This document shows, piece by piece, positions 24,133 to 37,507 of a stretch of DNA of 64,000 nucleotides (positions are counted from its first letter, which is position 1; each line of letters begins with the position of its first letter). Both the position numbers and the translations under genes were made by a program. The notes below the pieces were generated by a model. That model was not told the DNA's origin and did not search any database. It saw nothing but the letters and a program-made list of their open reading frames with translations. This DNA comes from Ecdyonurus torrentis (lineage: Eukaryota > Arthropoda > Insecta > Ephemeroptera > Heptageniidae). The stretch covers positions 11,470,313 to 11,534,312 of the forward strand of contig OX439136.1 of NCBI GenBank assembly GCA_949318235.1, read 5' to 3'.

Positions 24133-24213
24133 TTGTGTCCTCCAACACCGTTACGGGTGCTCGGCCCACGTTGGTTTTCGGTCCACCAAATTCAATGTAA
24201 TGGTCACAAGTCA
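24133..24213 (-). CDS. Internal coding exon, unknown gene
   Basis: An 81-base block on the minus strand has slightly more than half G+C while the flanks are about one quarter. The block is bounded exactly by splice signals: acceptor TATATTTTAG before TGACTTGTG and donor ACACAA/GTAAGT. The only frame without a stop from edge to edge is phase 1 in, phase 1 out: 26 codons reading CDHYIEFGGPKTNVGRAP then VTVLEDT. The other two minus-strand frames stop at once. Length divisible by three would allow cassette skipping. A plus-strand frame is also open across it but lacks matching splice sites. I do not recognise the protein. Confidence 0.65.
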
Positions 24214-24581
24214 CTAAAATATAGTATACACACCACACACCTCTGGTTAGCTAAACTTAGGGGAAGGGGGACATTTCTGTTTTGAGTAAGATAAAAGTAT
24301 CACTAATCACTACTGTACAAAATACAACATATTAAATTAAAATACTAATAATATGATTAAAATCTTTAAAAATAGTGTGGACAAAACTAATGTCTGGAAG
24401 TAAATTAAGTTATTCATTCTATTATATATATTCAGGTGAAAGAATATTTTAATTATCAATTATAAATTTAAAAGGAGGCAAAATGAAATATATATATAAG
24501 GTTGACCAAAAGGTGCTATGATTAAATTTTAATACTAATGCTGACGTCTGTGCAATCATTGAGCTTTCAAATAGGATTTTG

Positions 24582-24583
<2 letters not shown>

Positions 24584-24620
<37 letters not shown>
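24584..24620. repeat. (GA)n microsatellite
   Basis: About 18 GA units; a second array begins 83 bases further on. Confidence 0.95.
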
Positions 24621-24623
<3 letters not shown>

Positions 24624-24699
24624 TAATTTGTTAGAGTTGATTTGGAAAACGGAAATAAGATGGGTTGAGAGAGAGACAGTAGCAATCAGCAGTAGAGAC

Positions 24700-24702
<3 letters not shown>

Positions 24703-24752
<50 letters not shown>
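24703..24752. repeat. (GA)n microsatellite
   Basis: About 25 GA units, same orientation as the array at 24584. The ORFs here encode only Arg-Glu or Leu-Ser repeats. Confidence 0.95.
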
Positions 24753-24756
<4 letters not shown>

Positions 24757-25758
24757 GACGTAACTAGTCAAATCCTCTGGAAACAAAAGAATAAAATAAT
24801 ATCTATGTTTGCATTTTAGTCTACAACAAGAAAATCCCAACCCAATTACCCTTTGTATCACATTTTGTTAAACAAGAAGAAATGAAAAGAGAAACAAAGG
24901 ATTTTTTCTTAAGTTTTAAACGTCATTACTTTTACAAACAAGAGATTCTGAATCTGATCAATTTGTCGTTAGAAAATGCTCATCATGTAATACAATTTGA
25001 TAATATTATGCAAATACATTATTTGTAGTAAAATTATATTAAACTTTATCATATTGTGATATGAAAAATGTAATTATTGTGATCAGTAAGGAGCAATATA
25101 TTACAAATCATAATTAACGATGTATGTAATTTTAGTTTAGGCTGGAAATGTCAGTAAATTTAATGCCAAATTTAACATATTAAACAAAAACAAAAATCTT
25201 TAATTTTCTAATTTGTACTCAAACGTAATAATTTTCAAACTATATAATATAATACTATCTTTTAATGAAGTCAGCTGATGAAAAAAAAATTAAAAACACA
25301 AACATAAATGATTGCACAATATTCCTCTATAGTATAAGACTTCCAAAAGTGTAAATAATAATAATGTGCTAAATTTATTTTTAGTAAACTGTCTTATTTA
25401 GGTTCTATATATTTTTACCATTTTTATCTGATTGTCATAGGCTGTTCATGTTTTTTACAAGAAAAGATCTAACAAGTAAGAGTTCAATTGACAACACAAA
25501 TAAGAATCGAATCTAGAGTTCTATATAGACGCACGATCCTTTCAAATACAGCTCTTATACTCTTGTAGAAATGTTATTTTTTTATTTATTTTCGTTTTTT
25601 ATAAATCACAAGGATCACAATCAAGGCATAGCTTTATCGGTCGGTTCAAACAATATTGTCACGTATATGTATAATTTTTTTAAACTTAATTTACAATAAA
25701 TTACAAGTTTCATGAAACAAACAAACAATAATCTTGATAATAGTACTTATTGAAGTTG
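24753..25758. other. AT-rich stretch, no gene seen
   Basis: No family member or convincing exon was found. Confidence 0.5.

Positions 25759-27164
<1,406 letters not shown>

Positions 27165-27254
<90 letters not shown>
27165..27254. repeat. (CT)n microsatellite
   Basis: About 44 CT units with one GT interruption; a small (GA)n lies 26 bases downstream, so the two could pair as a hairpin. Confidence 0.96.
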
Positions 27255-28338
27255 TTTGGTTTATAATAAAAAGTGTGAGAGAGAGAGAAATATTATATTT
27301 AATGTAACTTTTAAAAGTAATTTTGAACATAATCTCCCTCTACCCCATTTTTTTTTATCTCCTTCTATGTGAATTATAAACTTTTAATAAAGTATATAGC
27401 TAGGTCAATTAGTGCTAAACTATTCATGTATGCAGGCGCTTTCATTATTATTATTATTATTTTTTTTTTTGTAAAATTGTTAAACTATTTGCAATTTCCT
27501 GTAGGTTAGAGACAAATACTTAATGTAACAATCATTATATAAAAATTGTAGAACCTTATTGCTTATCAAGACTTGTATACTATTAAGATGAAAAGAAGCA
27601 CATTAAATTTAACAGTGCATTGTTTAAATGTTACTTAATTATAATTATTATTAATGAAAATTATAGTTAGTACTAATGGAAGAATATTTTTTCAACATAG
27701 TGTATACTATATATTATTTTTAATAATTTAAAGTATAAATACAAATCTATTCAATATATTGTTATCATAAATATATATTTTTTAATTTCAAAATTTAAAA
27801 CACTACACCCATTAAGAGTCCGCTTTACTGCAATGTCCTTTAACAGATAGGCAACTTTTTCCCATTACATGTAAATTGAAGTTATTTGTATGAGTTTGAA
27901 ATAGAATAGAAAAAACGATTGAGACGTAAAATGTGGTATTGATGGTGATTCGTAAAGGCACAAAAATATCTTATTATTCCTTTTTTTTTTTTTTTTTTTA
28001 AGCACAGTGTACGAACTACGAATACTATAATAACAAATGTATAAAAATTAAAGTCCATAAAATGTCTCAAATTAATTTTGTTAATCTTTTTGTTAATCTG
28101 TTTAATTTTTTATTATCTGTTGAATCATGATTGCTAATTATTTTATCACATGCAGGTATTTTTTTTTTTTTTTTTTTTTTTGTTAATGAAAATCCTTTTA
28201 ATATGTACTATATAGACATTGGATCTATACAAACCAGTTCTATGTAAATTTAACTGAACTATAATATTCTATGAAGTACTTGAGACGGTGAAGAAGCAAA
28301 GTAAACGTACAGAAGTTTTTGAAGTATCTACTATACTA

Positions 28339-28341
<3 letters not shown>

Positions 28342-28399
<58 letters not shown>
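28342..28399. repeat. (CT)n microsatellite
   Basis: About 29 CT units. Confidence 0.96.
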
Positions 28400-28400
<1 letters not shown>

Positions 28401-29008
28401 ACAACACTTCCAAACCATTTCACACACTAGTGTATTTTCTCATCACCATATAAATTATCTTCAATTTAATTATTCATGTATTATTCAACCCTGTAATTAA
28501 TAGAAGAAGACAAAAAAAAATCGTATCTTTTGTCTATAAAGTATGAATGTTCAAGTATTTAAACTTGATGTCCAGTGCTTTGTGAAATTTTGAATAGTTT
28601 TAATAAAATTGTAATGGAAATCTATTGAATTTAGTAAGGGTTTCCTAATTTAGAAATGTCTGGTGCATATATATGATGATGAAATATGAATTGATGGAAT
28701 ATAATATATGAGTTCTTATTATTATTATTTTTACTTAAAACACGTTAAAATATGTCTAGTGACTATAGTGTAAAAACGATTGCGATAGTACATTTCACCT
28801 TTTAAATATAGCGCGTGATTTTCTCATAAGAATACCGTTGAAAATTAAGTATTAGTTTTTGAATTTAAAAAAAAAAACTGTGACAATCGTTGAATATTTT
28901 AATGGAAATTAGAAAGAGAGAGAAAGAGAGAGAGAAATGACGGTGTTTTTTACGATATTATATTTTAATAAGATGTTTCCGAAGAGCTAAAGGATAGAAA
29001 TTTAAAAA

Positions 29009-29358
29009 TTAAAGGAATAGACCAGAGAAAAACATAAGCATTTATATCACAAAAAACTTGATGGGATTTACATAAATAACATTAGTTTGTATCAAAATCA
29101 AACAGTAACCCCGTAGCAATGATTAGAATATTCAATTTATGCAACCCGCACAACATTTTTATACTAAATTTTGCATGTTTCTGAGTTCTGACGTCATAAA
29201 CATGAATTTTCACGCAAATGGCATACTTTACAGTTTTTTCACGCTCTCTCGTGGGGCTATATTAACATTCTGGTAAAAATTGTCATCAGTTTTGAAGATC
29301 CCATTTCGTGTTTATTCATTAAAAAGCACATGTTGTTTTATGTAGTCTATGGCTTTAA
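29009..29358 (-). mobile_element. MITE family C, copy 2
   Basis: About 350 bases from TTAAAGGAATAGACCAGAG to CTATGGCTTTAA, in the opposite orientation to C1. It contains TGATGGGATTTAC, AGTAACCCCGTAGC, TGACGTCA at 29189, CACGCTCTCTCGTGGGG and GATCCCATTTCGTG. This is the long form; C1 is an internally deleted version. Confidence 0.85.

Positions 29359-29361
<3 letters not shown>

Positions 29362-29393
<32 letters not shown>
29362..29393. repeat. Poly-A run and A-rich tail
   Basis: About 32 A followed by AAATTAAA-type repeats to about 29450, directly at the end of C2. Confidence 0.85.
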
Positions 29394-29395
<2 letters not shown>

Positions 29396-29450
29396 AAAAA
29401 TTAAAAAAAAAATAATAAAAAAAAAAATAAATAAATAAAAAAAAAATCCC

Positions 29451-30193
29451 AAACTGATGAGTATTCATTAAAGCGTTAATAAAACCATAAAATATTATTT
29501 TAAATAAATAACAATATTGACTCTTTCATTTTCATTATACTGTATTTTTTTTTTATTGCTATAATTTTATTAATCAAATATACCACAACCAAATATCAAT
29601 AAGTAAGTTACAATGTTAATAAAGTTGGCAATGTTTATTTTTTTTTCCAACAAACCTAATTATACTATGTGACGTCAAAAGCACGCTAAATCACGTGACT
29701 ATACATTAATAGATATAGTCAGGTGGTCATTTAAATAAATTAAAATGCAATCATGTGCACTTTAGCTACTTGTATTTTCAAGGTAGTAATGCACTTTGTT
29801 CATAACGATTCACATGTATTATATTGAGTTGAATATTTTATCGTAATAGTGTAATCATTTTTTGTTATTAAATTATTATTTTAAAAAGTATATAAATAAT
29901 TTATATTTAAAATTATATATTTAATAATTACTTTTTTTGGTAATATTTATATAGTAATTTAAATTTTTTAAATATTTTGTAATTTAATTATTTATAAAAA
30001 AAATATATATATAAAATATAATAATTACAATAATTGTAACAAAGTTTAAACAAAAATATGATTGCATATTTATGTGTCGCATTCAAGTGATGAAGTGAAA
30101 CTATAAAATTGCTTTGTTAATTTAATTAAAATTGTTCGTCTAAGTGAAAATATGTGTATTGAAGTTATTTAGCTAAAAAAAAACGTGATAAAA
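29451..30193. other. Upstream region of the first-exon candidate at 30194
   Basis: Mostly AT-rich. TGACGTCA at 29670 and TCACGTGAC at 29692-29700 lie here outside any recognised MITE, about 0.5 kb before the ATG at 30194. A promoter is possible but no core element can be proved. Confidence 0.3.
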
Positions 30194-30402
30194 ATGAATG
30201 CAACACTAAATATAGTACTAGGTGTGATTAAAGCACCACTTACTGTTATCAAGTGGTTTCTCCCTCAAAATTCACCCCCTGATAACTCTCACTCCACCTT
30301 ACAACCACCACCTAGAAGAAGAAGATCAATACAAATAAAAGCCTTTGATCGTAAAATTACTTTAAAACCTAAGAGAATTTTTAAAATGGTATCTTTTAAA
30401 AC
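30194..30402 (+). CDS. First coding exon, unknown gene
   Basis: ATG at 30194 opens 69 codons plus two bases, then a consensus donor AAAAC/GTAAGTA (intron starts 30403); the frame stops at TAA immediately inside the intron, as expected for a real boundary. The N-terminus MNATLNIVLGVIKAPLTVIK continues WFLP and is amphipathic to hydrophobic, so it could be a membrane anchor. It is followed by a Pro/Ser-rich linker with PPPRRRR near residues 46-52, and a strongly basic end KITLKPKRIFKMVSFK. Sixty-nine open codons are unlikely by chance here. It ends in phase 2, as does the exon at 46150-46498. No family recognised. Confidence 0.6.
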
Positions 30403-30477
30403 GTAAGTAAAAAGTTTTTTTTTTTTTTACTTTCTCTTAGTTGTTATTAACTTTGATTTTGTATTGCCCTTTTTTTC

Positions 30478-30536
30478 AAAGCCCCCCCCCCCTTCCCCTC
30501 ACCCCCTTACCTTCTTCCTTTTAACTGGTATTGCTA
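30478..30536. repeat. C-rich pyrimidine tract in intron
   Basis: A run of about 12 C followed by CCTTCCCCTCACCCCCTT. On the opposite strand it contains a donor-like AAGAAG/GTAAGG with an acceptor-like TTTGCTTTCTTAG 23 bases before it, probably coincidental. Confidence 0.6.
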
Positions 30537-30653
30537 AGAAAGCAAAGACAAAGTTAAAACAAATGTGAGAGAAAGAGCATAAATGTTCAAATGTATTCAG
30601 ATGAACTTTTATAACAAAAATTGAATTTGACACAATATAATATTAATTGGTTA

Positions 30654-30815
30654 TGACTAGTAAAGGAGCAACTGTTTTGAGGCCGACTTTAAGCGATTTC
30701 GGTCACATCCGCTTCCGTTTCTTCTTACTACGCATGCGCAGTAAGTCGAAACGGAAGTGGATGTGATCGAAATTGCTTATAATCGGCTTCAAAACAGTTG
30801 TTCCTTTATCAGTCA
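30654..30815. mobile_element. MITE family A, copy 2
   Basis: Palindrome with ends TGACTAGTAAAGGAGCAACTG and its near complement, and centre CTACGCATGCGCAGTA. It lies in the intron 250 bases after the first-exon candidate. Confidence 0.85.
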
Positions 30816-31298
30816 TAAAACAGTCAAAATATAGGTTTTTGAAAGTATTAAAATATTAAGTGATAAAATTCTAAAGCGTCATAATATATTATGCAGGTCT
30901 TGATCATTTTTTGTTTCCTGCAATAGTAATAATAATAAAACTTTATCAGAATATTATGGTGTATAAAATATTTAGTTTATAAAGCTGAATTTCTAATATA
31001 AAGTAAATAATTAATGAACCATATCAACCGTCTATATAAAAGCATTATTTTTTTTGTATATTATGTTGCTTATCTATATAGTTTACAGTGAAAGGATACT
31101 TTCACAATATTGGTCATCGAAACTTTTAGTTAAACTGGATATTGATCTTTCATTCAATATTATAACCGTTATTATATTTTAGATACCAGCATCATTTTAT
31201 ATCTGTTAATAATGGTTTTCGATAACTTTAATATTGTAAAATTTAAAAGTTTATTTTAAAGTTAATAAAAAATAATTTTAAATATATTATGATTTGTT

Positions 31299-31304
<6 letters not shown>

Positions 31305-31346
<42 letters not shown>
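31305..31346. repeat. (AT)n microsatellite
   Basis: About 21 AT units. Confidence 0.93.
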
Positions 31347-31350
<4 letters not shown>

Positions 31351-31589
31351 ATATAATTTATATTATATTACAAATCTTTATAAATTTAAAAGTTATACTT
31401 TTTGTTAATTTATTATTTATATATTATATAATGTTTTTTTTAAATAAGTAAATACTATAGTAAAATATTTTTAATAAATAACACAAAACATTATAAATAA
31501 AATTCGCCATAAATGTGTAAAGAAATACCATATTTGAAATTCAATAAAATGGTATCCAAAGCTGTGCTGTGGCTTGAATCTTAATATAT

Positions 31590-31898
31590 GAAAGAAAAGT
31601 TTGAAACTTTATAGTGTCAATTGAATGATAAATGCAACAGCTATCTATGATAAAATTTTCAGAACCCGTGATTATCAGATAAGAGAGAAAATAATTATTG
31701 AATTAATATGGGCTCTTATAGGACTAACTTAAAAAAAATAAAAAAATCATAATTTAAAATCTAGCATGGTGAAACCCCAATGTGTTTACATTTTTGAAGA
31801 TACCATATCCTAATGTATCACTGTGTAATATTTCAGATTTTTCTATCTTTATACAATTTATTAGTCAACTCCCGCAGTACATGATTTCCCGCCTTAAA
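31590..31898 (-). repeat. MITE family G, copy 2
   Basis: Inverted relative to the other G copies; it ends GATTTCCCGCCTTAA, i.e. TTAA-bounded GGCGGGAAATC on the complementary strand. Shared words: TATGATAAAATTTTCAGAAC and TCATAATTTAAAATCTAG. Confidence 0.78.
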
Positions 31899-32850
31899 CG
31901 AGATACACAGTTAGATATCATAATTTGTTGGTATGTGTGTTAATAAAATCTTATAAATATATTTATTTCAATCAATAAGGATAAAGATCTGAAACTTTTT
32001 AATTTGGATAGTCGTTCAGAAAATAGGATTAGACTCAAATGGTTGTATCAAAACAAAAAAGGACTCTACTCAATATTACTCAACGTGCCAACAATTGAGA
32101 ATCTACCTTTTTAATTTAAATAACCAGTAAAATCAATTAACATACCAATAATTGGAGTTCCACCATACAGTGAATATCAATTATGATTATTCTAATGGAG
32201 CTGTTAGTTACATTATTTTATTATTATGAAATATCAGGAATCTAGGAACAGCTAAAACTACCAATTATTGTTAAAAAGTGGTATTTTACACTTCCTTTTT
32301 TGAAATTGCTAAGGGATTTCTAAATAAAGGAAGGTGATTTTTATTACCTCCCTATCGTAACTTAAAACAAAATTTTCCAGTGATAAAAAAAAAAAATTTA
32401 ACTATCAATATTTTTTTATCAAGAAAGTTGATCAAATTCATATATAATTTATTAAAATTTCCTACTTTTTTAAAATGTTTATAATTTCGTAAATCAATTT
32501 AATACATTGAAACTTTCATAGTAGTTATACAATTGTTCAGAAGTCTTTTATAGTTTGCTATCTATCCTCCCCAACAAGATAGATTGTAAAAAATGATAGA
32601 TTGTAAAAAATAAAATAAAATAAAAAATCAAGTTTAAGATGGTTTTGAATTTTAACTACAATAAAACGTTCTTGTTGAAGTATTTTATCTTTAAATTAGA
32701 ATGTGTTTGCGGTAATTAGAACTATACTGAAAGCATAAGCAATGTTAAGTTGTTTTGAGTTGACAATAATATTCTCTGTTTGACGTCATAGATTTGAACA
32801 AAACCCCTCACCTGTTTATTATAATTATTTTTAAATCTTAATTTTATCCC
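31899..32850. other. AT-rich stretch, no gene seen
   Basis: One TGACGTCA at 32781, seventy bases before the small first-exon candidate, and nothing else recognised. Confidence 0.4.
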
Positions 32851-32958
32851 ATGTTAACTCCTCGCAAAAAGAAAATGTCAGTCGTGAGTAGTTATGATAA
32901 TTTATTTTCAAGCGATCCTACGCATCTCTTCGTTTTAAAATTAAAGTGTTACACATAA
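32851..32958 (+). CDS. Candidate short first coding exon
   Basis: From ATG at 32851 a 35-codon frame reads MLTPRKKKMSVVSSYDNLFS and continues SDPTHLF to TAA at 32956-32958. Inside it, GTCAGTC/GTGAGTAG at 32883/32884 is a strong donor that would leave an 11-residue basic N-terminus (MLTPRKKKMSV) in phase 0. G+C is higher than the flanks. TGACGTCA lies 63 bases upstream. It may be a third alternative start of a plus-strand gene, but its phase differs from 30194 and 46150. No family recognised. Confidence 0.33.
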   Translation: MLTPRKKKMSVVSSYDNLFSSDPTHLFVLKLKCYT

Positions 32959-33013
32959 TGTTTTGGAATATCCAAATGAATGAGTAATGTGTTTTTACAT
33001 TTTAAAAAATGTC

Positions 33014-33015
<2 letters not shown>

Positions 33016-33054
<39 letters not shown>
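33016..33054. repeat. (CT)n microsatellite
   Basis: About 20 CT units, 60 bases before an (AT)n array. Confidence 0.95.
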
Positions 33055-33057
<3 letters not shown>

Positions 33058-33111
33058 TCTTTCACCCTCTTTTGTTCAATATGTTATTTATAATTTACAT
33101 AACTTATTAAT

Positions 33112-33113
<2 letters not shown>

Positions 33114-33179
<66 letters not shown>
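33114..33179. repeat. (AT)n microsatellite
   Basis: About 33 AT units followed by TGTGTGTATGTG. Confidence 0.96.
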
Positions 33180-33181
<2 letters not shown>

Positions 33182-33485
33182 GTGTGTGTATGTGTATTTT
33201 ACATAATATCCTGTTTGTTTGTATTTGCTCCGTTCCTTTTTTTTTTTTTTTTTTTTTTGTATGTAGATTATTTTTTTAAATTTACATGCATTTGAGATTC
33301 TTAATCTTATAATTGCAAAATAATTTTTTCTTGTTAAACAATATTTTCCAATGTATATAAAGTTTGAAAGTTTTTATGTTAAAAAAAATTCAGTGATCTG
33401 TTAAGTATTGATTTTTATTATTTTTTTATTATATTACGAAGTAGTAGTATAGAGTATGTGTGTTTGATATCTACCAACCAGCACA

Positions 33486-33490
<5 letters not shown>

Positions 33491-33521
<31 letters not shown>

Positions 33522-33540
33522 CTCTCTCTCTTTCTCTCTC
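33491..33540. repeat. (CT)n microsatellite, left arm of a purine/pyrimidine hairpin
   Basis: Interrupted CT array that is the complement of the (GA)n array at 33639-33705. Confidence 0.95.
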
Positions 33541-33637
33541 TTGTAAGGGAAAATTTGCAGTGTTGTCTTTGGTCCTTACACTGCTTAGCTACAGGGTTAG
33601 AAAGATAAAGAGGGGGGTGGGGAGACAGAGACACAGA

Positions 33638-33638
<1 letters not shown>

Positions 33639-33705
<67 letters not shown>
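33639..33705. repeat. (GA)n microsatellite, right arm
   Basis: About 33 GA units; with the CT array 100 bases upstream it forms a large potential stem. Reading frames through it give only Arg-Glu or Ser-Leu repeats. Confidence 0.95.
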
Positions 33706-33706
<1 letters not shown>

Positions 33707-34579
33707 GGACAATGTAATTACTGGACAATATGTTACTGGCACCAGCACAGAACGGTGTAAAATAGAACCTTTATATAAGAAAACCTCAACACACTCTCGT
33801 AAGCTCCCAGAATTTCATTCTCTCTAAGTAACCTAAAAGTAAAATCCATACTACTATACTATATTGTCTTAAACTATACCCTTCTACCTCATGCGTATCT
33901 AACCTTTTTTTTTTTTTTCCAAAGTAAAATTATTGCTCATAGTCTTTTAAAATTTACGTACCCAACAGAACTTACACCTTTTTAGTTGTCTTTGTTCTAT
34001 AAAGAATTCATTTGTTTAAATCATTCAATTTTCATTATATAAAGAACTAAAGAAGTTAATTAATAAGTTGGAACTTTAATGCATAGTTGTAGTATTCGAG
34101 AAGAATTGCTCGTTAAAGTTGTAATTCATCTACAACTAGTCAATTTGTAGTTTATTTGGTTTTCAATGTTTGAAATAATGAAAAAAGCATGGAAAAACAT
34201 TTTATATACACAATTGAGTTATATTTTTATTAATATTTATATTTATAATAACAAATGATTGAAATTTGTTTCAAAAGTAATATTTACAGAAAAGTAATTA
34301 ATAAATTATTAACATTAAAACATTATTATTAATTAAACACATATTTATAAAAAGAAATAATAATACTTCTTTGAATAATAAAGTCTTACGTAAAAGATTA
34401 AGAAAAGCTGATATTTTATTTGTATCAGAATGCTTTTAAAAATTTCTTTTGCTATGTACACGTTAATATAAATGTTTTTTTACTTTCTATTTTAATCTGT
34501 TTTCATTACCTCTGGCAATCACTATCGTAGTTCTATACCTTTTTTGCATCTCTCTCATTTATCTTTTTTTTTTTAATTT

Positions 34580-34580
34580 C

Positions 34581-34667
<87 letters not shown>
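34580..34667. repeat. (CT)n microsatellite
   Basis: About 42 CT units with a decaying right edge (CTAGCTCTCACTCTAAC). Confidence 0.96.
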
Positions 34668-34672
<5 letters not shown>

Positions 34673-35703
34673 AGCTCTCACTCTAACACAAAAGCTTCAT
34701 GAACTAACGTTAAAAACTCCCACAGGTTTAATTAGCTATCTACTTAATTAACCCATCAAGTGCCATTAAATTAAAAAATCTTTTACTCTTTATATCTCTA
34801 TTTCATTATATATACATAAAAAAAAACTCCCATTTAGTTTTAAAGTCAACTCTTGATTTTTATCATATGATTTTTAATTACTTTATTTTAATCTTTGTAA
34901 TTAGTTTTTAAAATCAAGTTATAATCGGTTGGAGAAAAAAAAAAGTATGCTAACATTTTCTATATAGTTTATCGGTATGAAAGTATAAACTAGTAAACTA
35001 ATTTGTTTTAACTTTTTTTTTTTTTTTTTTATTATGATTATTAGTAAAAAGTTAGTATTTTTATATTAAGATAAATTTGCATCCAATTTATTATATTATT
35101 CATTATTATTATTTTTTAAATATAAAGTAGCATTTATTTGACGACAAAATAATTTTTCGCTCAATAAAAGATTTATAATTATTAATATTTAAAAACACAA
35201 AATAGTTTGTTTACGTAAAATTCTTATATTTAATAAATAACTATAAAATAATATTATATAAATTAATTGCTATATTATTGAAACAATACATATTACGCTA
35301 CGTCTAAAATTTCATTATCTTTTATGTTAACTTCTGTTATAATATTCTGGTTAATGACTGAAATAGCCCATAATTTTAAGTGAACTAAGTATTATTAAAT
35401 AGCCATTGAGGAATTTATTGTTACTAACTCCGTTCAAAACAAAACAAAATAATTGTATCTATTTATGATCAAATACATTTAGTATCCATACGCATATGCA
35501 ATTTGCTTAGCATTTTTAATGATTCAGTTTTTTTTTTTTTTTTTTTTTTTTTTTAACTTTATAACAATTTCTTATAACAACTCACGGGGAAAAATTATTT
35601 AATTTACCTTTTTTTTTTAAGTATATTACTACAATGTTTTAATTTTTTAAAGTAATTCTTGCATTTAAATATTTCAAAAATTAAATAAAAATTTACCTTT
35701 AAT
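34668..35703. other. AT-rich stretch with poly-T
   Basis: T run of about 27 at 35528-35554; no gene seen. Confidence 0.5.
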
Positions 35704-36030
35704 AAGGCGGGAAATCAGGTACTGCAGGATTTGACTAAAAAAAATTGTAAAGAAAGACAAATCTGAAATTTTGCACGGTGATACATTAGGATAATGGTAT
35801 CTTTAAAAATGTTCAAAAAAATTGGAAGGTCACCATGCCAGATTTTAAATTATGATTTTGTGAAGTTTAGTAACATAAGAGTTCATGTTAATTCCAATAA
35901 TTATTTTCTCTCTTATCTGATGGTCACGGGTTCTGAAAATTTTATCATAGGTATAGCGTTACAATTAAATTTTAAGACATCATAAACTATCAAAAATTTC
36001 TTTTAAAATTTTGAGATACAAGCTATCTAT
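35704..36030 (+). mobile_element. MITE family G, copy 3
   Basis: It begins GGCGGGAAATCAGGTACTGC and ends near GATACAAGCTATCTATATAC. The ORF of 63 codons inside it has no ATG and is not a gene. Confidence 0.8.
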
Positions 36031-37414
36031 ATACAACCCCCAATTCATTACAAGAACAGTTACAATTTTCAAATAATGATGATCAATAATTATTCTTCAT
36101 TGATAGTTCCATTATAAGGTGGCGTTGATTCAATTTATAAATTTAAATGGCCATGAACGCATTTTTCTTGGAAGTAGCAATATTATACTAATGACACGTT
36201 TTAATAATGTTAGCTATAGAACAATAGCCGTAGAGATGTGCAGAGAAGTGTATGGCAGTATTTAATGAACTCAATTATAAGCATAATAATACTTAATAAA
36301 AAAAAAAAAAAGATTAAGTATTTTGTAGATATGTAGGTTTTTTAAGTATTAAGTATTTTATTTTTTAATATAATTATTTTGATTTCAATTTCTTTTTTTC
36401 ATAACTTTTTTATTTGGAGTTTGTTTTTTTCAAATAATTTCAAAGAAAACAATAATTTTTTTTTTTTAAATATCGAAGTAATGATAATTATCGGCTTTAA
36501 TTAAGCAAAATCAGGTTTCAGCATTTTACTGTTTACTACAGAAATCAGTTACAATTTTTAATTCTAATAGATTTACCATTATGCAAATTTTTTTCTTTCT
36601 TCTTATGGAATTTATATTGATAATTTTAATATACAATGTCTTATTATTTAAATTTTAAATAAACATTTAAATCACAACATTACACATAAATATCCTGGTA
36701 ATAAAAACATTAGTGCTGCCACTAGTGTATAAATATATGAACTAAAATTTTAGTTTTTTGGCAAAGACAAACTTTCTCTCTGTAAAGAAAATGTTTGTTT
36801 TTGTTTTTAGAGTATCATATTATTGTATAGAACCCTGGGGTAAAATAAAAATATTGTTTTTACTTTTTTTTTGTTCAGAGTGCTCTTCTTCTGTTTATTT
36901 TCAATACCTTTTTTTTTGTCACCTGTTTTAGATACATTTTAAAACATCAAATTTATTTTCATATACGATAAATTTTTGTCAAAACTAAAAGCTAATGGCT
37001 TAAACTTGTACAGATGGTAATGGCTTTTGAATAAAATATATTTTTTCAATATATTTTTATGAAGGTTTAATATTAAATGTATAAAGATATTTTACAAATG
37101 AATTTTTTTCGTTTTTTTTTTTTTTTATATCGTTAAATGGATGGTTCTTATTATACTTATTTTCATTATGATAGAAAGGCTTTATTCAATTTGGCCAATG
37201 CTTTATTTTTTTAAACCATCAAAATATTATTCAATAAATAATCAATAAATATAGTTTATTTATTTATTTTTTACAAAAATTTATTTTAATGAAAAAATGG
37301 TTACCCTCATTTTTATATAAGTATACTTTTGCTAGAAAATAAAATTGACTCTTAGAAGCGAGAAGAAAACGCGTTGCAGTTTAAGGCTTGAATGGAAAAG
37401 ATGGATGAGAGTGA

Positions 37415-37419
<5 letters not shown>
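36031..37419. other. AT-rich stretch, no gene seen
   Basis: Short A and T homopolymers only. Confidence 0.5.
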
Positions 37420-37506
<87 letters not shown>

Positions 37507-37507
37507 G
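37420..37507. repeat. (GA)n microsatellite
   Basis: About 42 GA units with GTGAGA interruptions at the left. Confidence 0.96.

Noticed and set aside
25490..25560. tRNA-like T-arm word GATTCGATTC on the minus strand
   Set aside because: No A box at the proper distance.
30514..30536. 23-base minus-strand micro-exon in the intron after 30402
   Set aside because: Signals arise from a pyrimidine-rich tract; no frame or partner exon supports it.
33770..33840. Minus-strand exon reading LLRENEILGAYESVLR
   Set aside because: Acceptor is fair but no consensus donor was found; about 30 open codons can arise by chance.
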